This document shows positions 1-12,458 of a stretch of DNA of 64,000 bases, piece by piece. Numbering within the stretch: the stretch's first letter is position 1; every line of letters starts with the position of its first letter. The stretch lies in contig QANY01008725.1 of assembly GCA_003255025.1 (NCBI GenBank), positions 310,001 to 374,000 on the forward strand, written 5' to 3'. The translations under genes and the position numbers were made by a program. The DNA is from Datisca glomerata (lineage: Eukaryota > Streptophyta > Magnoliopsida > Cucurbitales > Datiscaceae). Below the pieces are notes generated by a model, which had not been told where the DNA came from, did no database searches, and saw only the letters and a list, made by a program, of their open reading frames with translations.

Positions 1-3000
1 GATGCCATTCTTGGAGCATGGGAGTGGAGACTCGAACAGTTAACCTAAACATGTTATGAACATATTGAATATACTGGTAACAAATTAATTTAGAGCTCAA
101 AACCATTTACCAAGCTCTAATCTAATTGTTACACCTTAAGGGTGTTTTAATAATTACTTTAATCTTGAGGTGAATACATAGCTTGACTTAGTTAGTTACA
201 ATCTTTGATATATCAAATGAGTGAGTTCGAATTGGTGGGCAATACCTCGACTGTTGGGATTGTAATTCAATTAAGTTTGAGTTACGTGATTCACATATAT
301 AAACGTTCTTGTTCGATTGCGAAAACAACAATATCACCTTATACTTTATTGATGAATGTGTGAATAAATTAATCTGATAAAATATTCAATGAATTGAGTC
401 ATTGATTAAGACTTGTGAATTGTATGAGACAATTCACTATTATGTATTTCTTATTCACAATCAAGAAAAGAGTTAATAAAATAATAACAAGATGCGTAAA
501 ATGGTAATTATATATTCTACCTTTGTTACTAATATTCACGATGAGAATTATGTTAAAATATTCTGTGGACCGTGAAAATAAAAAATTTTATTTACACCAA
601 CAGAAAATGTAGCGCGCATGAATCGAGAGTTGATTTGGCATCGAACTTATAATGGAGTCGTACAAAATCAGAATTAAATATGTCGAGAATTTACAGAAAT
701 ATATTCATAAGATATATGAATCCATATGTTAGTTTATGTGGGTCCATTCGGTCTCAGAAATAGCTCATGAGAACAGGAATAGAGAAACGAAGTAAATTGG
801 ATCAAAATTTGTTTTGGTACACCTATATCTGAAGGGTGATGTCACTTAATTATTTAAGTGTGATTATATGTATGAAATTAATTAGTTCATTATTTTTTGA
901 TTATTAGATAATTAGTAAATAAAAAATAAATTAATTAATTGATAATGATATATTAATTTAGCAATTGGATTCATAAATCTCGATACAACTCAAACTCTAG
1001 AAAATATTATAATTTTCGGCAATTATGAATATATTGGGGTTAATTTTTAAAAATTTAAAAATATATGGGTATATTTGTAAATATAAATTATATTTTATTA
1101 ATATCTAATAGCAATCTGATTGCATATAGGTCTTGAATAAAAAGCAGTTTCTTGTTAACAAAGTAAAATGCGGAAAACATGTTCTCCTCCCTCTTGGTTG
1201 CTGTCAAAAATTATATTGAATGAGAGAATTTTCAATTTTTTTTCAATTGTTTTGAGATATCACACTCAAATTCTTACACAAAAATCTCATGAGATATATT
1301 TATGAAACTAATGGGTGGTTGTTGATAGACGAACTTCACAAATCATTCTTAAAGTTTAAGTGCGTGATTTAGATCCCGAAGCTTGAAGAACGTTCGAAGG
1401 AATTCCGCCAGTTCAGAAATTCTCCGATACAAAGTGTAGGTTAAAAAAATTGTTTCTAATATTTTCTTCTCGTTTAATATCGTATATGCATAATCGCACG
1501 TTATTTGGTTTTTAGTTATTTAATTTGATTAAATAAGTTACTTGAATAAAAATTGATATTTCGACTACAAACTATTCATGGTTCAAATTTATTTTAAATT
1601 AATTTAAAATGATAGAATATATAGGCATCTGTTAAGATTGGCCTTAATTAATTAATGAAGGTATGTTACATATGTTGGAGCCAGCTAAGTAATAACTATA
1701 TCACACATCTCGGAAAAATATCTTTATGCTACGAGAGTAGTTCTTTTTTGTTTAACTCACCAAATCTCTATATCGTCAACTATTGTTTAGGCATGTTTAT
1801 TAATGTCTGCTTCTTTAGTTCCTGCGTGTTAAAATTCACAATAATTTATAATGTAACTTTCTAACTTATCATGTTGTATGGTTGAGAAACTTGATGAGCT
1901 CTAGATATACCAGACTACAGATTTGAGTGACTTGAAAACAACATATATTTTTTTGATGAATTGTTGTTATAGAAAAAGAAAATATTTGTCAATCCACCTT
2001 ACTTGTTAAACTCATTATTGAGTTCATCGTATGTTGTTACCTTGCATGTCAAAGAAATCTGTTAAAGTATAAATCATCAACGGTTGTCATCTTTAAAATC
2101 CGTGCAACATAATTTTGAGATAAGTCATATTAAAGTAGTGAAGTCATATTAAAGTAGTGAAGTCATATCAAAGAGTTTCTAACAATTAAGTTATAGAATA
2201 TTTAGTATTTTTTTAGAAGAATTCAATTATCTTTGATTGTTCACCTTGCTTTGTATTTAACAGATGTAAATAATAGGTGGTGACATGGTATAACATGCAT
2301 GAGGGACAAATGTTGACATTTTAATGCTTATTGCCGACTCTCGAGCTAACGAGCATATAAGTTCTCTTACGTGTCATATTGCATATGACAAACGACTAAG
2401 CTGCTCGGTGGATATAGCACATCGTTAAAACGTCATAATGCACTTAAGTGGTGCATTAAACGTAAAACAACTATATTAATGTGAATACATTAGTTGATAT
2501 ATGTGTTTTATTTGTTGAGTGGAGATCTAAACTCTTTATTTTATGTTTAGTATATTTTGTAGTCCTACGTCGAGCTATGTTGCATCCAACTTAAATTATA
2601 CTTTATGTATTATACCTTGTTGTATAATTGTGATTGATACATGACAAGAGAAGAGTCAAAATTTCTCCCATAATAAACTCAATGACGAGTTCGATCAGTA
2701 GGGTAGATTCTTGTCAAAGAGTCTAGAATCAGTTATTGTACAATAGTGCTACATAATTTAAGCATCAATCATCTCCATCTATATATACTTAATTGAGCCT
2801 CGTGTTCAAAAGTTGACCCGTGATACCAAATAACTGGAAATTATATACTATAAAATAAAATAGTTGTCAAAATTACCGATTTATTACATGGAAGTCATAG
2901 GGGAGAGGTGGGGTTTAGAATTGAATTAAATTTTGAAGGTTGTTGGTTACCTACCGTCCATGTCACATATGATAATGTTACTACATAGCAATTATTAGAT

Positions 3001-3065
3001 GCACATTTCGGATGGTGCCCTAATTAATTCTAATCATCATTTCTCATTTATCATCTTTCTACCCC
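1..3065. other. AT-rich intergenic DNA, no gene recognised
   Basis: This stretch is very AT-rich and every open frame is short and without recognisable protein features. The part near 1,300-1,445 is less AT-rich and reads like the tail of a retroelement LTR, but I found no paired end or target duplication, so I do not call it. Apart from a small 19-bp tandem repeat near 2,122, nothing else is supported. Confidence 0.5.
2122..2170. repeat. 19-bp tandem repeat, about 2.5 copies
   Basis: Two identical 19-bp units (core AGTCATATTAAAGTAGTG) are followed by a partial third copy with one substitution. It is a short minisatellite in intergenic DNA with no visible function. Confidence 0.85.
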
Positions 3066-4195
3066 TTTATTTTTTTTAAATTATAAATCAATCATTTAAA
3101 TTATTAAATTATTATCATTTATAATTTTAAATTATTATTTTATTATTTATAACTTTCAACTTATTATTTACTGTCAATTATGACTTTTTATCCTTACATC
3201 ATTAGAAATCTATTAATTAAGTGTAAAACGACGTAGTTTTAAAATATTAAAATTAAAAATTTACCCCACCAAAACTACGTAGTTTTAGAGATATATCTTT
3301 CTCCCAAACTCAACCAAACCCGATTAACTTGTTTCTTCAAACCCAACCAAACCCGAAACCCCTTCTGCACCCCCTTGCAGACTCCATGAGAGTACCAAAC
3401 CAAAGTTGAAAGAGAAAGCTTGGTTTTCCATTAAAAGAGCCACGACTATAGCTCCTTTGCATAAGCTTTGCCACATTCTCAACACCATCATAGCTATGAG
3501 GCACAAAAGGGTCATTATTATTATAATTAGGCTCAAAACCCAAATTGCATTATTCATTTTTAATCCCTAAACCATCGAAAGAAGAGAATTCTGCATATCC
3601 ATCTAACAAATCCGAGTCATTTGCCAAAATCTACAAATGGGTTGCAATTTGTTTACTTGGAGGAGAATTTGAATGAATATTGGGAGAGAATTGGTCGAGG
3701 GAATGGGATTTTTCAAATGGATTTTCATGATTTGGGTGGTGGTGGTTTGAAATTGCTTGAAAGATGTCAATGGCGGAGTTAGAGAAGGGTGAGAAAGAAT
3801 CAGAAAAGAAATCAAGCGGGTAGTTGGGTAAGAAGAAGCGGCGAAGAAGGGTTTCAGGTTTCATGAAGAAGAAGAAGGGGTGAAGAAGGCGTGAAGAAGG
3901 GATTTCGGGTTTGGTTGAGTTTGGAGAAAGATGGGTTAATCGGTTTGGTTGAGTTTGGGAGATATGCCCAAAACTAGGTAATTTTGATGGAGTGAGTTTT
4001 TAATTGTAATTTTAAAATTACATCGTTTTGTATTTAATTAACAGATTTCTAATATAGTGTAAGGATGGAAGGTTATAACTGATAATAATGATAAATTGAA
4101 GGTTATAAATAATAAAAATAATAGTTTAAAATTATAAATGATAATAAATTTATAGTTCAAGAGATTAATTTGTAATTTTTTATTTTTTTAAATGA
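3066..4195. mobile_element. Long-TIR, Pack-MULE-like element
   Basis: The left arm (about 3,066-3,335) and the right arm (about 3,925-4,195) are imperfect inverted copies of each other over about 270 bp. Shared blocks include CTCCCAAACTCAACCAAACC, the ACGTAGTTTTA region, and an AT-rich outer part. Between the arms lie about 600 bp of more GC-rich sequence that reads as a gene fragment on the minus strand. Long terminal inverted repeats around a piece of host gene are the hallmark of Pack-MULEs. The outer ends are too AT-rich to place exactly and I saw no clear 9-bp target duplication. A foldback element of another superfamily is the alternative. Confidence 0.65.
3340..3864 (-). pseudogene. 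Captured gene fragment inside the long-TIR element
   Basis: One minus-strand frame runs from about 3,864 to 3,340 and is interrupted only by a TAG near 3,631 and a TAA near 3,554. The translation is rich in Ser, Pro, Asn and His, with phrases such as FFSDSFSPFSNSAIDIFQA, EFSSFDGLG and ENVAKLMQRSYS followed by FNGKPSFLFQ. This looks like real plant protein, not random translation. The last phrase reminds me of the middle region of CCT/CONSTANS-like transcription factors, but I cannot confirm that from memory. It has no start context of its own and runs straight into the terminal repeat on the 3' side, as expected of a fragment picked up by a transposon. It is not a functional gene. Confidence 0.5.
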
Positions 4196-6600
4196 ATCTT
4201 GCCTCAAAATTAGAATAATTACTTCGTTAAACATAATATTAAAACCTTATCAAGACGTGATGACTACACTCCATAGGAAATAAAATTATAAATTAGTTTA
4301 AACCATTATATTCCTAAAAATAATCATTAACATTAATGACTTTTTAATTTGTGTGTCAATGACTTTTATGCAAATTTTTAATTTGTCGGCGCCCCATAAT
4401 TAGCTTTCTCCCCTTTTGTAAATTCCCCATTTCTTATCATGTGTTTGGCAAACATCACTTTCGTTTACTATATTCCAAATTAATTCAACACCCATCAATT
4501 CTACAAAACTATAAAATAACTTTATTACTATCCAATAGCGACGATCCACGTTGCTTTCCAACTATTTTGTAGTTTCTCATGTATAATGATAATTACACAA
4601 TATAAATTGGGATATTCTCATATTTCTCAATTTAAGAAACTAATCTCATCTTAAGTGACTTATATATGAATATGCCATGTAGTATATAAAAATTATTTTT
4701 GTGAATTGATTTTAACGTTTGAGGATGCAAAGGTCCCAATTTGCTTTAAATATAATAAATGGAAGACTTATGGTAAGTCGTCTAGGTCATTTTGATATTA
4801 TAACTAATTTTAGTTAAAACTTAAAATTATATAAAGTCAAAATTGAAAATACATTGACCATTTCATGGCCAACTAGTGTGATTGAACTCACATTAACCCA
4901 TAAGCTATAGTTTATGAAAGTTTGGAAAATAAGATTAGTGTATGAAAAAAGTAGCTAGTAATTAAACAACTAAATTGAAGAATTTTCTTCTCATTTTTTT
5001 AGAATAGGTTAATGCATTCTATTGTATTTGAAAATAAAACTATTTTACTTGTTATTTTCTTATTCATTTTAGAAAAAAAATTCAATTTCTTTGCATTAAT
5101 CTTTCTTTTAAAATTTATGCAAGTAGTTGTGAAAAAAGATTATCTGGAAGATGTAAAAAAAGTAGGAGTTTATATTCGTGAATTTCGGACAATTCTAATT
5201 TAATCGAAAGATTTTTGCTAGTGCAAGTTGCTTGTAAACAAATCTAGATCAATCAAATTATATATTAAATTTTAAAAGATAAAATGACGTGTCATTTATT
5301 AATAGATTGATGTTCTATTACTCGTTAAATTAATTTACTAAATCAACCTAATGAATAAATGACATGTCATTTAGTCTCCTAAAACTTGGTTCATAATTTA
5401 ATCAGTCTAAAATTACTCACCTATATTTCTTGAAATTTCTTTAAGGAAAGTCCAGTAAAGAGTAAAAGTCCATCTTGAAATTTCTTAAAAATTATGATAT
5501 CATATTTTCCGTGATTATGAAAAATCTATGAATCATATTGGTTATTTATAAAGAATGCATCTCACAAGGAATGAGAAGGCATGGGAAGCACTGTTATTGT
5601 ACAAATTATCCGAGAGTAAACAAAACTTTAATACTTGTGGTTAAGTAAATAGTTTAGTAATAATTATATATCTCTTTTAAATTAATTAGGTTTTAACAAG
5701 TTTGAATTTTTCTATTTTCCACTTGATAAAAAAACAAGATTTAATAGTTGACGAATTGGTTTGATATATTAGTTACACGTTAACATATAATTAATTGGCA
5801 CTAACTCATTCACATTATAAGATTGTGAGTTCGAGTCATATAATATTTTTAATATCTGTAAATTTTATAACTTGACATTGATAAAGACAAATAAACTTTA
5901 ATAGTTAAAAAAACAAAAATGAATTGAAAAATAATGCACAAAAACTACAGTACCTTTTTGCCTTATGTGACAGTTAATTTTGTTGGCGCTATACTGTACT
6001 TGTACCTATTATCCCTTTATGACTTCTATCTTTCATATTGCTGCAGCAAAATTCCTCTGAATATTTTTGAAATTCCCAGTATGCCCTCCTTTCTTTATTG
6101 GTTGAATACTAGTTGCTCTTCCCACCAATCAACAGTTGTGTCAACAGCCAATACCAATGCTCATTAATTATGTACAATTTTCTAGACTAATTATAAGTAA
6201 AATTATTTATTAGTAGTTCAAAGAAAAAGTGCCCATTAATTATATGTATACTATGGTGTTGTTGTCTAGTTTACTAGTGAATAATTAATGTATAAATAAT
6301 TATGATTAAAGTTAAGAACACAGTGATTATCATATTAGTGGCAACAATACATAAGAGATCTATTTTTTTAGCAAAATAGCTAAATATCTTTTTTTGAAGA
6401 ATTAAAGAGTTAAAATTTAAATATGGAAGTAATTAAACAATAAATTATGAGAGAAAGGGTGGAAGAAAAAAGCCTAAAAAGGAAAAAAGAAAAAAGAAAA
6501 ATAATAAGAGGGGTGAAAAGAAACAAGATGACATGCAGCCGCTTTTGCGTAGAGCCCCCATTCATTTATCCGGCTTCACAGTCATAGCCTCAGCCTCAAG
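4196..6600. other. AT-rich intergenic DNA, no gene recognised
   Basis: No coding sequence or transposon ends can be supported here. Open frames at 5,012 and 5,934 are short, of biased composition and without family resemblance. The right part, upstream of 6,600, is presumably the promoter region of the VIN3-like gene. It includes a purine-rich stretch at about 6,450-6,530. Confidence 0.5.
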
Positions 6601-6769
6601 GCCAGAAGGTGAACCTTACTCATAGGCCTTGTTTTGCATTTTCTCACCTTTTCCTTCCTTTCTATTCCCTCTCTCCTTCAATAAGCAGTTATCATCGAAT
6701 CTCCTTCCACTACTCTGCGTTCAATCCCATAAAAAGGAAAGCCCAGTTGGACCCAGAACAAAGAAAAGG

Positions 6770-7053
6770 GTAAGTGGGATTTTTGTTTTTCTTTGTGAGT
6801 GGGGGGGATTTGAGCAGCGATTCGTTTGGCTGTGGCGGAATTTCAAGCTTTTTATTGTTGGTACTTGCATTCCTTCATTCCCCTTTCCAATCATTCACAG
6901 TTTCTTTCTATTTATCTCACGTCGGGGGGGGGGGGGGGGNNNNNNNNNNNNNNNGGGGTTCTAATCTTTTTATTTTCTCGAATCATATTTTGCTTATTCG
7001 TTTTACCTTTTTAGTTCTGGTGTTGGATGTATCCGAGGATTTCTCTTCTGCAG
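6770..7053 (+). other. Probable 5'-UTR intron of the VIN3-like gene
   Basis: A strong donor (AAAAGG|GTAAGT) lies at 6,770 and a strong acceptor (TTCTCTTCTGCAG) ends at 7,053, 65 bp before the ATG at 7,119. The sequence before 6,770 is the likely first untranslated exon. A 5'-UTR intron is common in plant regulatory genes. This is a splice-site reading only, without transcript evidence. The assembly gap at 6,940-6,954 falls inside it. Confidence 0.5.
6923..6958. other. Poly-G run with a 15-base assembly gap
   Basis: A run of G from about 6,924 to 6,939 is followed by 15 undetermined bases (6,940-6,954) and four more G. The assembler evidently could not read through a long homopolymer. The true length is unknown. 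The gap lies in the predicted 5'-UTR intron and does not affect the coding sequence. Confidence 0.95.
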
Positions 7054-7118
7054 GACCTGGAAGCTCGAATTTTGGCGGTAATGTGGTGGCGTGAGTGTTT
7101 TATTGTCATTCATTAGCT

Positions 7119-9813
7119 ATGGCTGCCGATTCAGGTAATTATTTTTATTTGCTGTTATATCGCCTATTTCCTTTTCTGAACATTACTTTATATTTCTGGT
7201 ATCCTGGTTCCCAATCCTTTGAGTATTTTGTATCTGGGAGTTGTATCATCTTAGTCATTGATTGATTGATTTGATATTTGGTCGACAAGGTACCAAAGGT
7301 TGATTTTTTCTTTTTTGTAATTCGCAAGAGAGTCAAATTCCAGGAAGAGGAACATTGTTTTTGTTTATATAGTTTTGTTTTGTTAATTTCATGTAGTTTT
7401 TCTAATGGGTGTTGGTGGGTAATCGTTTATTTATCTGGGTTTTATTGTCTTCGATGTTTAAGTCTACGAATCACCTTCCCTGTGATCGTGTTAGGCATTT
7501 CTTCTTAATTTCTCTTCTGAAATTTGGTGATTCGATTGCTGGAGTAGGTATACATATATCAAATTGTAATGATATATTTAAATATGGTTTTGTAACTTAT
7601 CAAATAGTTTCATGCGGCATCTCTTTGTTGAAGCGGTGAGCCAAATGCATCTTCAAGTAAAAAATTAAGTCGTATTCAATCATTGATGGGCAATGGACGG
7701 ACATGGGCTTGATTGGCTCTTTAAATCATGTAATAGTTTCCACTATTTGATGCAGGTGGTATGTCCTTGTAGTAGGTTGTTTTTTTTCACCGATTTTAAT
7801 AGGTTGTTTTTTTTCTTCCTTTTTTCTTTTGATATGTCAAACAAATCGGTTGGGGTTATATCCTATAACAAACAAATCGGTTGGGGTCATAGTTAATTTA
7901 CTTGAGCTTCCGACACTCTATGCAGAGGAAAAATACTAATAAGACCCCAGATGCCTCAAAGGACTGTAATGGGTACACATTACATAAACCACTTCACAGA
8001 AATCCATAACTTTTGATTTTCTCATCTTAAAGATTGTTTCTGTTGACAATTTAATGATATGGGGTTCAAGAAACTATCTAGATTCATTAAAGAAAATATG
8101 CACATTAATTCAATCTGTGGACTGTGGGATGTATTATCGTTGTCCTCTCATTCTGCTCTTCGTGTCTGAATACTGCAACGTTTTCAAGGATTTTTTATTT
8201 GTTAAAAGGGTAAATATATTAATCAAAGAACATTTACAAGTTTACAAGGGGTATACCCAGGAACCACCAGCACAGACTGTACCAAAACCTAAACCAACCC
8301 ACAACTACTCAGTGTAGGTAGAGTCAAGTACAATTCCCAGTTTTCATACAGATCAGAATTACGCTCCACATTATGACTTTTAATAACAAACCAAAGGCTT
8401 TCTCTTACGACTCGGGCAACTTTTTTAAGGATGAGAGCTCGGTCAAGGATCTTCCCTTGAAAAATCCTCCTATTTCTCTCAACCCAAACACAATACACAA
8501 AGACAGAAAAACATTAGCGAACTAAGAGAGATCTAAGATTATTCAGCCTAGTTTTCAAGGATCTTTTGAAAAGTAATGTTACTATAATTCATATAACTTT
8601 TATACTCTGTCAACTTTCTTGACCATCAAATAATTGATTCATCTTTATTTGTCTTGGGTTAGGAGCTTCTCTTGATTCATCAAAATGTACTAAGCTGAGT
8701 ATGGAGGAGAAGAGAGAACTGGTCTATGAAATATCTAAATGGCCAGAGAGTGCCTCTGAAATTCTACAGTCATGGAGCCGTCAGGAGATTTTGCAGATTC
8801 TGTGTGCAGAGATGGGAAAAGAAAGGAAGTATACTGGCTTGACCAAATTGAAAATGATAGAGAACCTTTTGAAAATTGTATCTGAAAAGAAATCAGGATC
8901 CTCCGAGCTCACTGACCTTGATGCTCAGGCATATCCTTCATTTGCACAAAAAGCTATGAAGAGGCAGAAAAAATCTGATCATCCATCTCAGACTTCTGTT
9001 TCTGCAAATGAGGTTTTGAGAAATAACTGCAGTAATGAGTCAAGTAATACAGTGTACTGCAAAAACTCAGCCTGCAAAGCTACCTTAAGTCGAGAGAGTA
9101 CGTTCTGCAAGCGGTGTTCATGCTGTATCTGTCATCAATATGATGACAATAAGGACCCTAGCCTGTGGTTAACTTGTAGCTCAGAGCCACCATTTCAAGG
9201 TGATTCATGTGGCATGTCGTGCCATCTTGAATGCGCTTTAAAACATGAACATTGTGGCATTGCAAGAGTACGCCAAACAGGAAGAGATGGGAACTTTTAT
9301 TGTGTATCTTGTGGAAAAGTAAATGATTTGCTGGGGTAATTACTTTCGCCTTATTTTATATGTATTTTCCTGTGGTTTCCCTAAGTCTGAACTTTTTTTT
9401 CCTGTTGTCCTATCATATGGAATCCCTTTTTATACTGAAGTGTTTCTTGCAAAATAAACACTTTTTTGTGCTTAGCTACTTGATTTTGATAGCACTTTTT
9501 TTCTTTCATCGAGATTAGGGGGATATTGAGTTGTATGCTGTGGTCATTTTCTTACATGATCAGAAAGATTCTGCTTTGTTTTGGATAAAGATTCCTTTGA
9601 TTATAAGGCTCTTTGATTTGCCTTTATATTTATGTGAAGTTCAATGCAAATTTTTTCAGGAAATTTCCAAGTATCTTTTAGCTTTTGAAACCTCAAAATA
9701 GATGGGTTCATACTTCATATTAATGATGCAATGTCAACTTTCTAATTTTCTTATAGGAGCCATTGGCCCACATTGTTGATGCATGAGACATAATTTCTTT
9801 TCTTTTCTCTTCC

Positions 9814-9857
<44 letters not shown>

Positions 9858-12458
9858 ATGCCTGTTACTGTGCATATTCTTAAACTTTTCAAAATCCCAA
9901 TTATAGACCAATAAAAGATGATACAATTCTTTGGGCAGCTATGATTCTGATAGAAGATGTTTAAAGCAGCCTTTGAATACTTATAAACTAATTTTTTGGG
10001 AGGGTCCTGAGAGGTTTTGTGTGTGCTAATATTATGCTTTCCATGATCTCATGATTAATTTTATGAGAATTTAATTTTTTAGCATTAGTGTTTCTTCTGT
10101 GGATTGTAGCATGCAAAATTATAGGTTTGCTGTGTGTGGTCTAGATTATCTTTTCTTCTTCTATCCATTTCAATAGAAACTAGCATTTTGAGGAAAAATA
10201 GATATGTTTCTTGTTCTTTATCCATTCCTTAAGTCACTTCATATGCAATTTACAGTTCAAATAACTGCTCATGAATACTAATATCATAGCCTCATGACAG
10301 TCCTTGGACAGAATTTAAAATTTCTGATATCTGCATCAAATTGTTTGGAATATTAGTCACTATTGTGTATATAAGAAACTTGAATTCTCTCGCCAAAAAA
10401 GAAAGAAAGAAACTTGAATTTGACTGGAATGGGTTTGTTTAGATGCTGGAGAAAACAGCTAATGCTGGCAAAGGAAACCAGAAGGGTGGACATACTCTGT
10501 TATCGTATCTCCTTAAGCCGAAAGCTTCTGTACGGAACTGAAAAGTATCAAAAGCTGAATCAAATTGTTGATGAAGCTGCAAAGAAGCTTGAAGCTGAAG
10601 TGGGTCCTATAACTGGTGTACCTGTAAAGATAAGTAGAGGTATTGTGAACCGGCTTTCTTCAGGCGCTGAGGTCCAAAAGCTCTGTGCTTCCGCAGTTGA
10701 ATCACTCGACTCAATGCTTTCCAACCAAATCCTACATCCCTTTCCGAATCCTACAATACAAGGTAAGCAATATTATGTAATTTGCTATTTGCGGATTTTC
10801 CTTGTAATTGAGAATTAGTAGCATCTTATGGCTACATAAATATATCTCACTGTTAACAACTTAGTTAAAACTTGGGGAAAATTCCTTTGAAAACCCACTA
10901 TGGTTTGCTTAAATGATATTGACACCTCTCTAATCTAAATAATGACAAATAAATTCATTATGTTAAAAATGTATTAGTTTAGGTGTGAAAAGATAATATT
11001 ATCTCTATAAACAATTCGACCCAACTATTTTTCTAACCACAGACATAAACTAACCCAAATTGTTTCAGATTTAGGTGAATTCATGTTTGAATATTAAAAC
11101 AAATAGATTTTAACTTTTACATTTTCAGAATTGGGAAAAAACGAGGTTAATTTTGGTGTAACATGTTATTTAATAAACGTTACTTTGAAATTTAGCGGTT
11201 TTGAGTTTTTTTTTTTGTCACTGAAACCTAACATGAAGGGAGTTGTGAGTCGTTTTTCAAACTAGAAGGGGTTTCCATTTCATTTAAGCAAACTAAAGGA
11301 GCGTTAGATGAAGTTTAATTTTCCATTAAAACTATAATCTCCTATGTTTGCCATGTATCACTGAAATAGATGTGGCTGTTTCTGTATCAAATTATTGTGT
11401 CATTTTCATTAAACACCGAGAAGTAATTGTTTTTTGGGTTTATATGGTACATTGCAGTTGCAAATTCACTTTCTGCAGACATTGTTAGATTCGAAGATGT
11501 TGATGCAACACACCTTACTATTGTTTTGGGTTCAAAAGGTATTTCCCAAGTAAATCCAGTTCTATATACGATATGGCATTGTAAGGCCCTTGACATCGAT
11601 TATCCAGAACAACCAACTTGTGCACTTTCTCAATCAAATACAAGGTTTGTCCTCAGAGGACTCACTCCATCTACCAAATATCGTTTTAAAGTTGTTTCTT
11701 TTGATGGCAAAAGAGAAGTAGAAATAGGTAGGTGTGAAGTTCAGTTCTCAACAGTTGGTACTGTGGTTGAAAGAAGTCAAAGTCATGCTACCAATTCTAG
11801 CGACCTTTCTAATCCTTCTTCAGTTGAAGACGAAACTAATAATGTAAACCAATCAGACACTATTTCTTTGTTGGATGAGGAACATGCTACTGGATTAGCT
11901 GTCTTGACTCCAACTTCTGATGTTTTAAAGCCATTGCCAGAGTACCAAATTGTCGAGGACATGAATATGGATAATGGGTCGAACTCCCCTGTTCAAACGG
12001 GAAAGGAATGTGGTCCACCCATTACTCCATGCAAGTTGGAAATACTCAAGGACGGGAGGGTCAGGTCGGACAGCAAGGATCTAGAAAATGGGACTGGAAA
12101 AGACGAAGAGGAACCACCCCAAGATGGAAGCACGTCGAAGAAGAGAAGCGGGGAAACACGGGATGAAGGTTGCACGGGAAATGATACGTCGGGGAGGGAT
12201 TTTGAGTATTACGTGAAGGTGATTAGGTGGTTAGAATGCGAAGGACGGATAGAGAAGAAGTTTAGGCAGAAGTTCTTAACATGGTATAGCTTAAGAGCAA
12301 CTGCACAACAAGTTAAGATTGTGAAGGTGTTTGTTGATACCTTTATTGAAGACCCGGCATCTCTTGCGGAGCAACTCGTGGATACGTTTACGGATTGCAT
12401 TTCGTGTAATAAACCGTCTGTTGTTCCGGCTGGGTTCTGTATGAAGCTTTGGCATTAA
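7119..12458 (+). CDS. VIN3-like (VEL/VIL family) chromatin protein, 669 aa, 4 exons
   Basis: Coding exons are 7119-7134, 8663-9335, 10443-10762 and 11458-12458. All introns are GT-AG and the total of 2,010 nt keeps the frame to a TAA. Family members bind the Polycomb PRC2 complex and support H3K27 methylation, for example at FLC during vernalization. The protein starts MAADS. A helical N-terminal part ([20 protein letters not shown]) precedes a Cys/His-rich PHD-type region at about residues 136-228, including [22 protein letters not shown] fibronectin-III domain covers about 337-440. An acidic, low-complexity linker follows, and the C-terminal VEL/VID oligomerisation domain runs from about 584 ([19 protein letters not shown]). 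All expected domains are present and nothing is broken. It most resembles VIN3-like protein 2/1 rather than VIN3 itself. Intron 1 holds a LINE remnant and intron 2 a CT microsatellite. Confidence 0.93.
8190..8510 (-). mobile_element. 3' end of a LINE (non-LTR retrotransposon), fragment
   Basis: The minus strand from 8,498 down to 8,289 reads [14 protein letters not shown] followed by [12 protein letters not shown]. This is typical of the last part of plant LINE polyproteins, after the reverse transcriptase and the zf-RVT motif. Beyond the stop the sequence continues to an A-rich stretch near 8,190-8,200, which may be the old poly-A tail. Only about 300 bp remain. The piece lies in intron 1 of the VIN3-like gene, in antisense orientation to it, and should have no effect on the protein. 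Confidence 0.65.
9819..9853. repeat. (CT)n microsatellite, about 17 units
   Basis: An uninterrupted CT dinucleotide run in intron 2 of the VIN3-like gene. It would be a usable polymorphic marker, and it also creates spurious open frames on the minus strand. Confidence 0.95.

Noticed and set aside
1300..1445. Possible retrotransposon LTR end
   Set aside because: The word pattern is suggestive, but there is no partner LTR, no TG...CA pair with target duplication and no primer-binding site.
5760..5850. Possible SINE or tRNA-like B box (GAGTTCGAGTC)
   Set aside because: There is no matching A box at the right distance and no 3' tail or target duplication.
9720..9926. Minus-strand frame with an Arg-Glu repeat
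   Set aside because: It is produced by the CT microsatellite in an intron of the VIN3-like gene.
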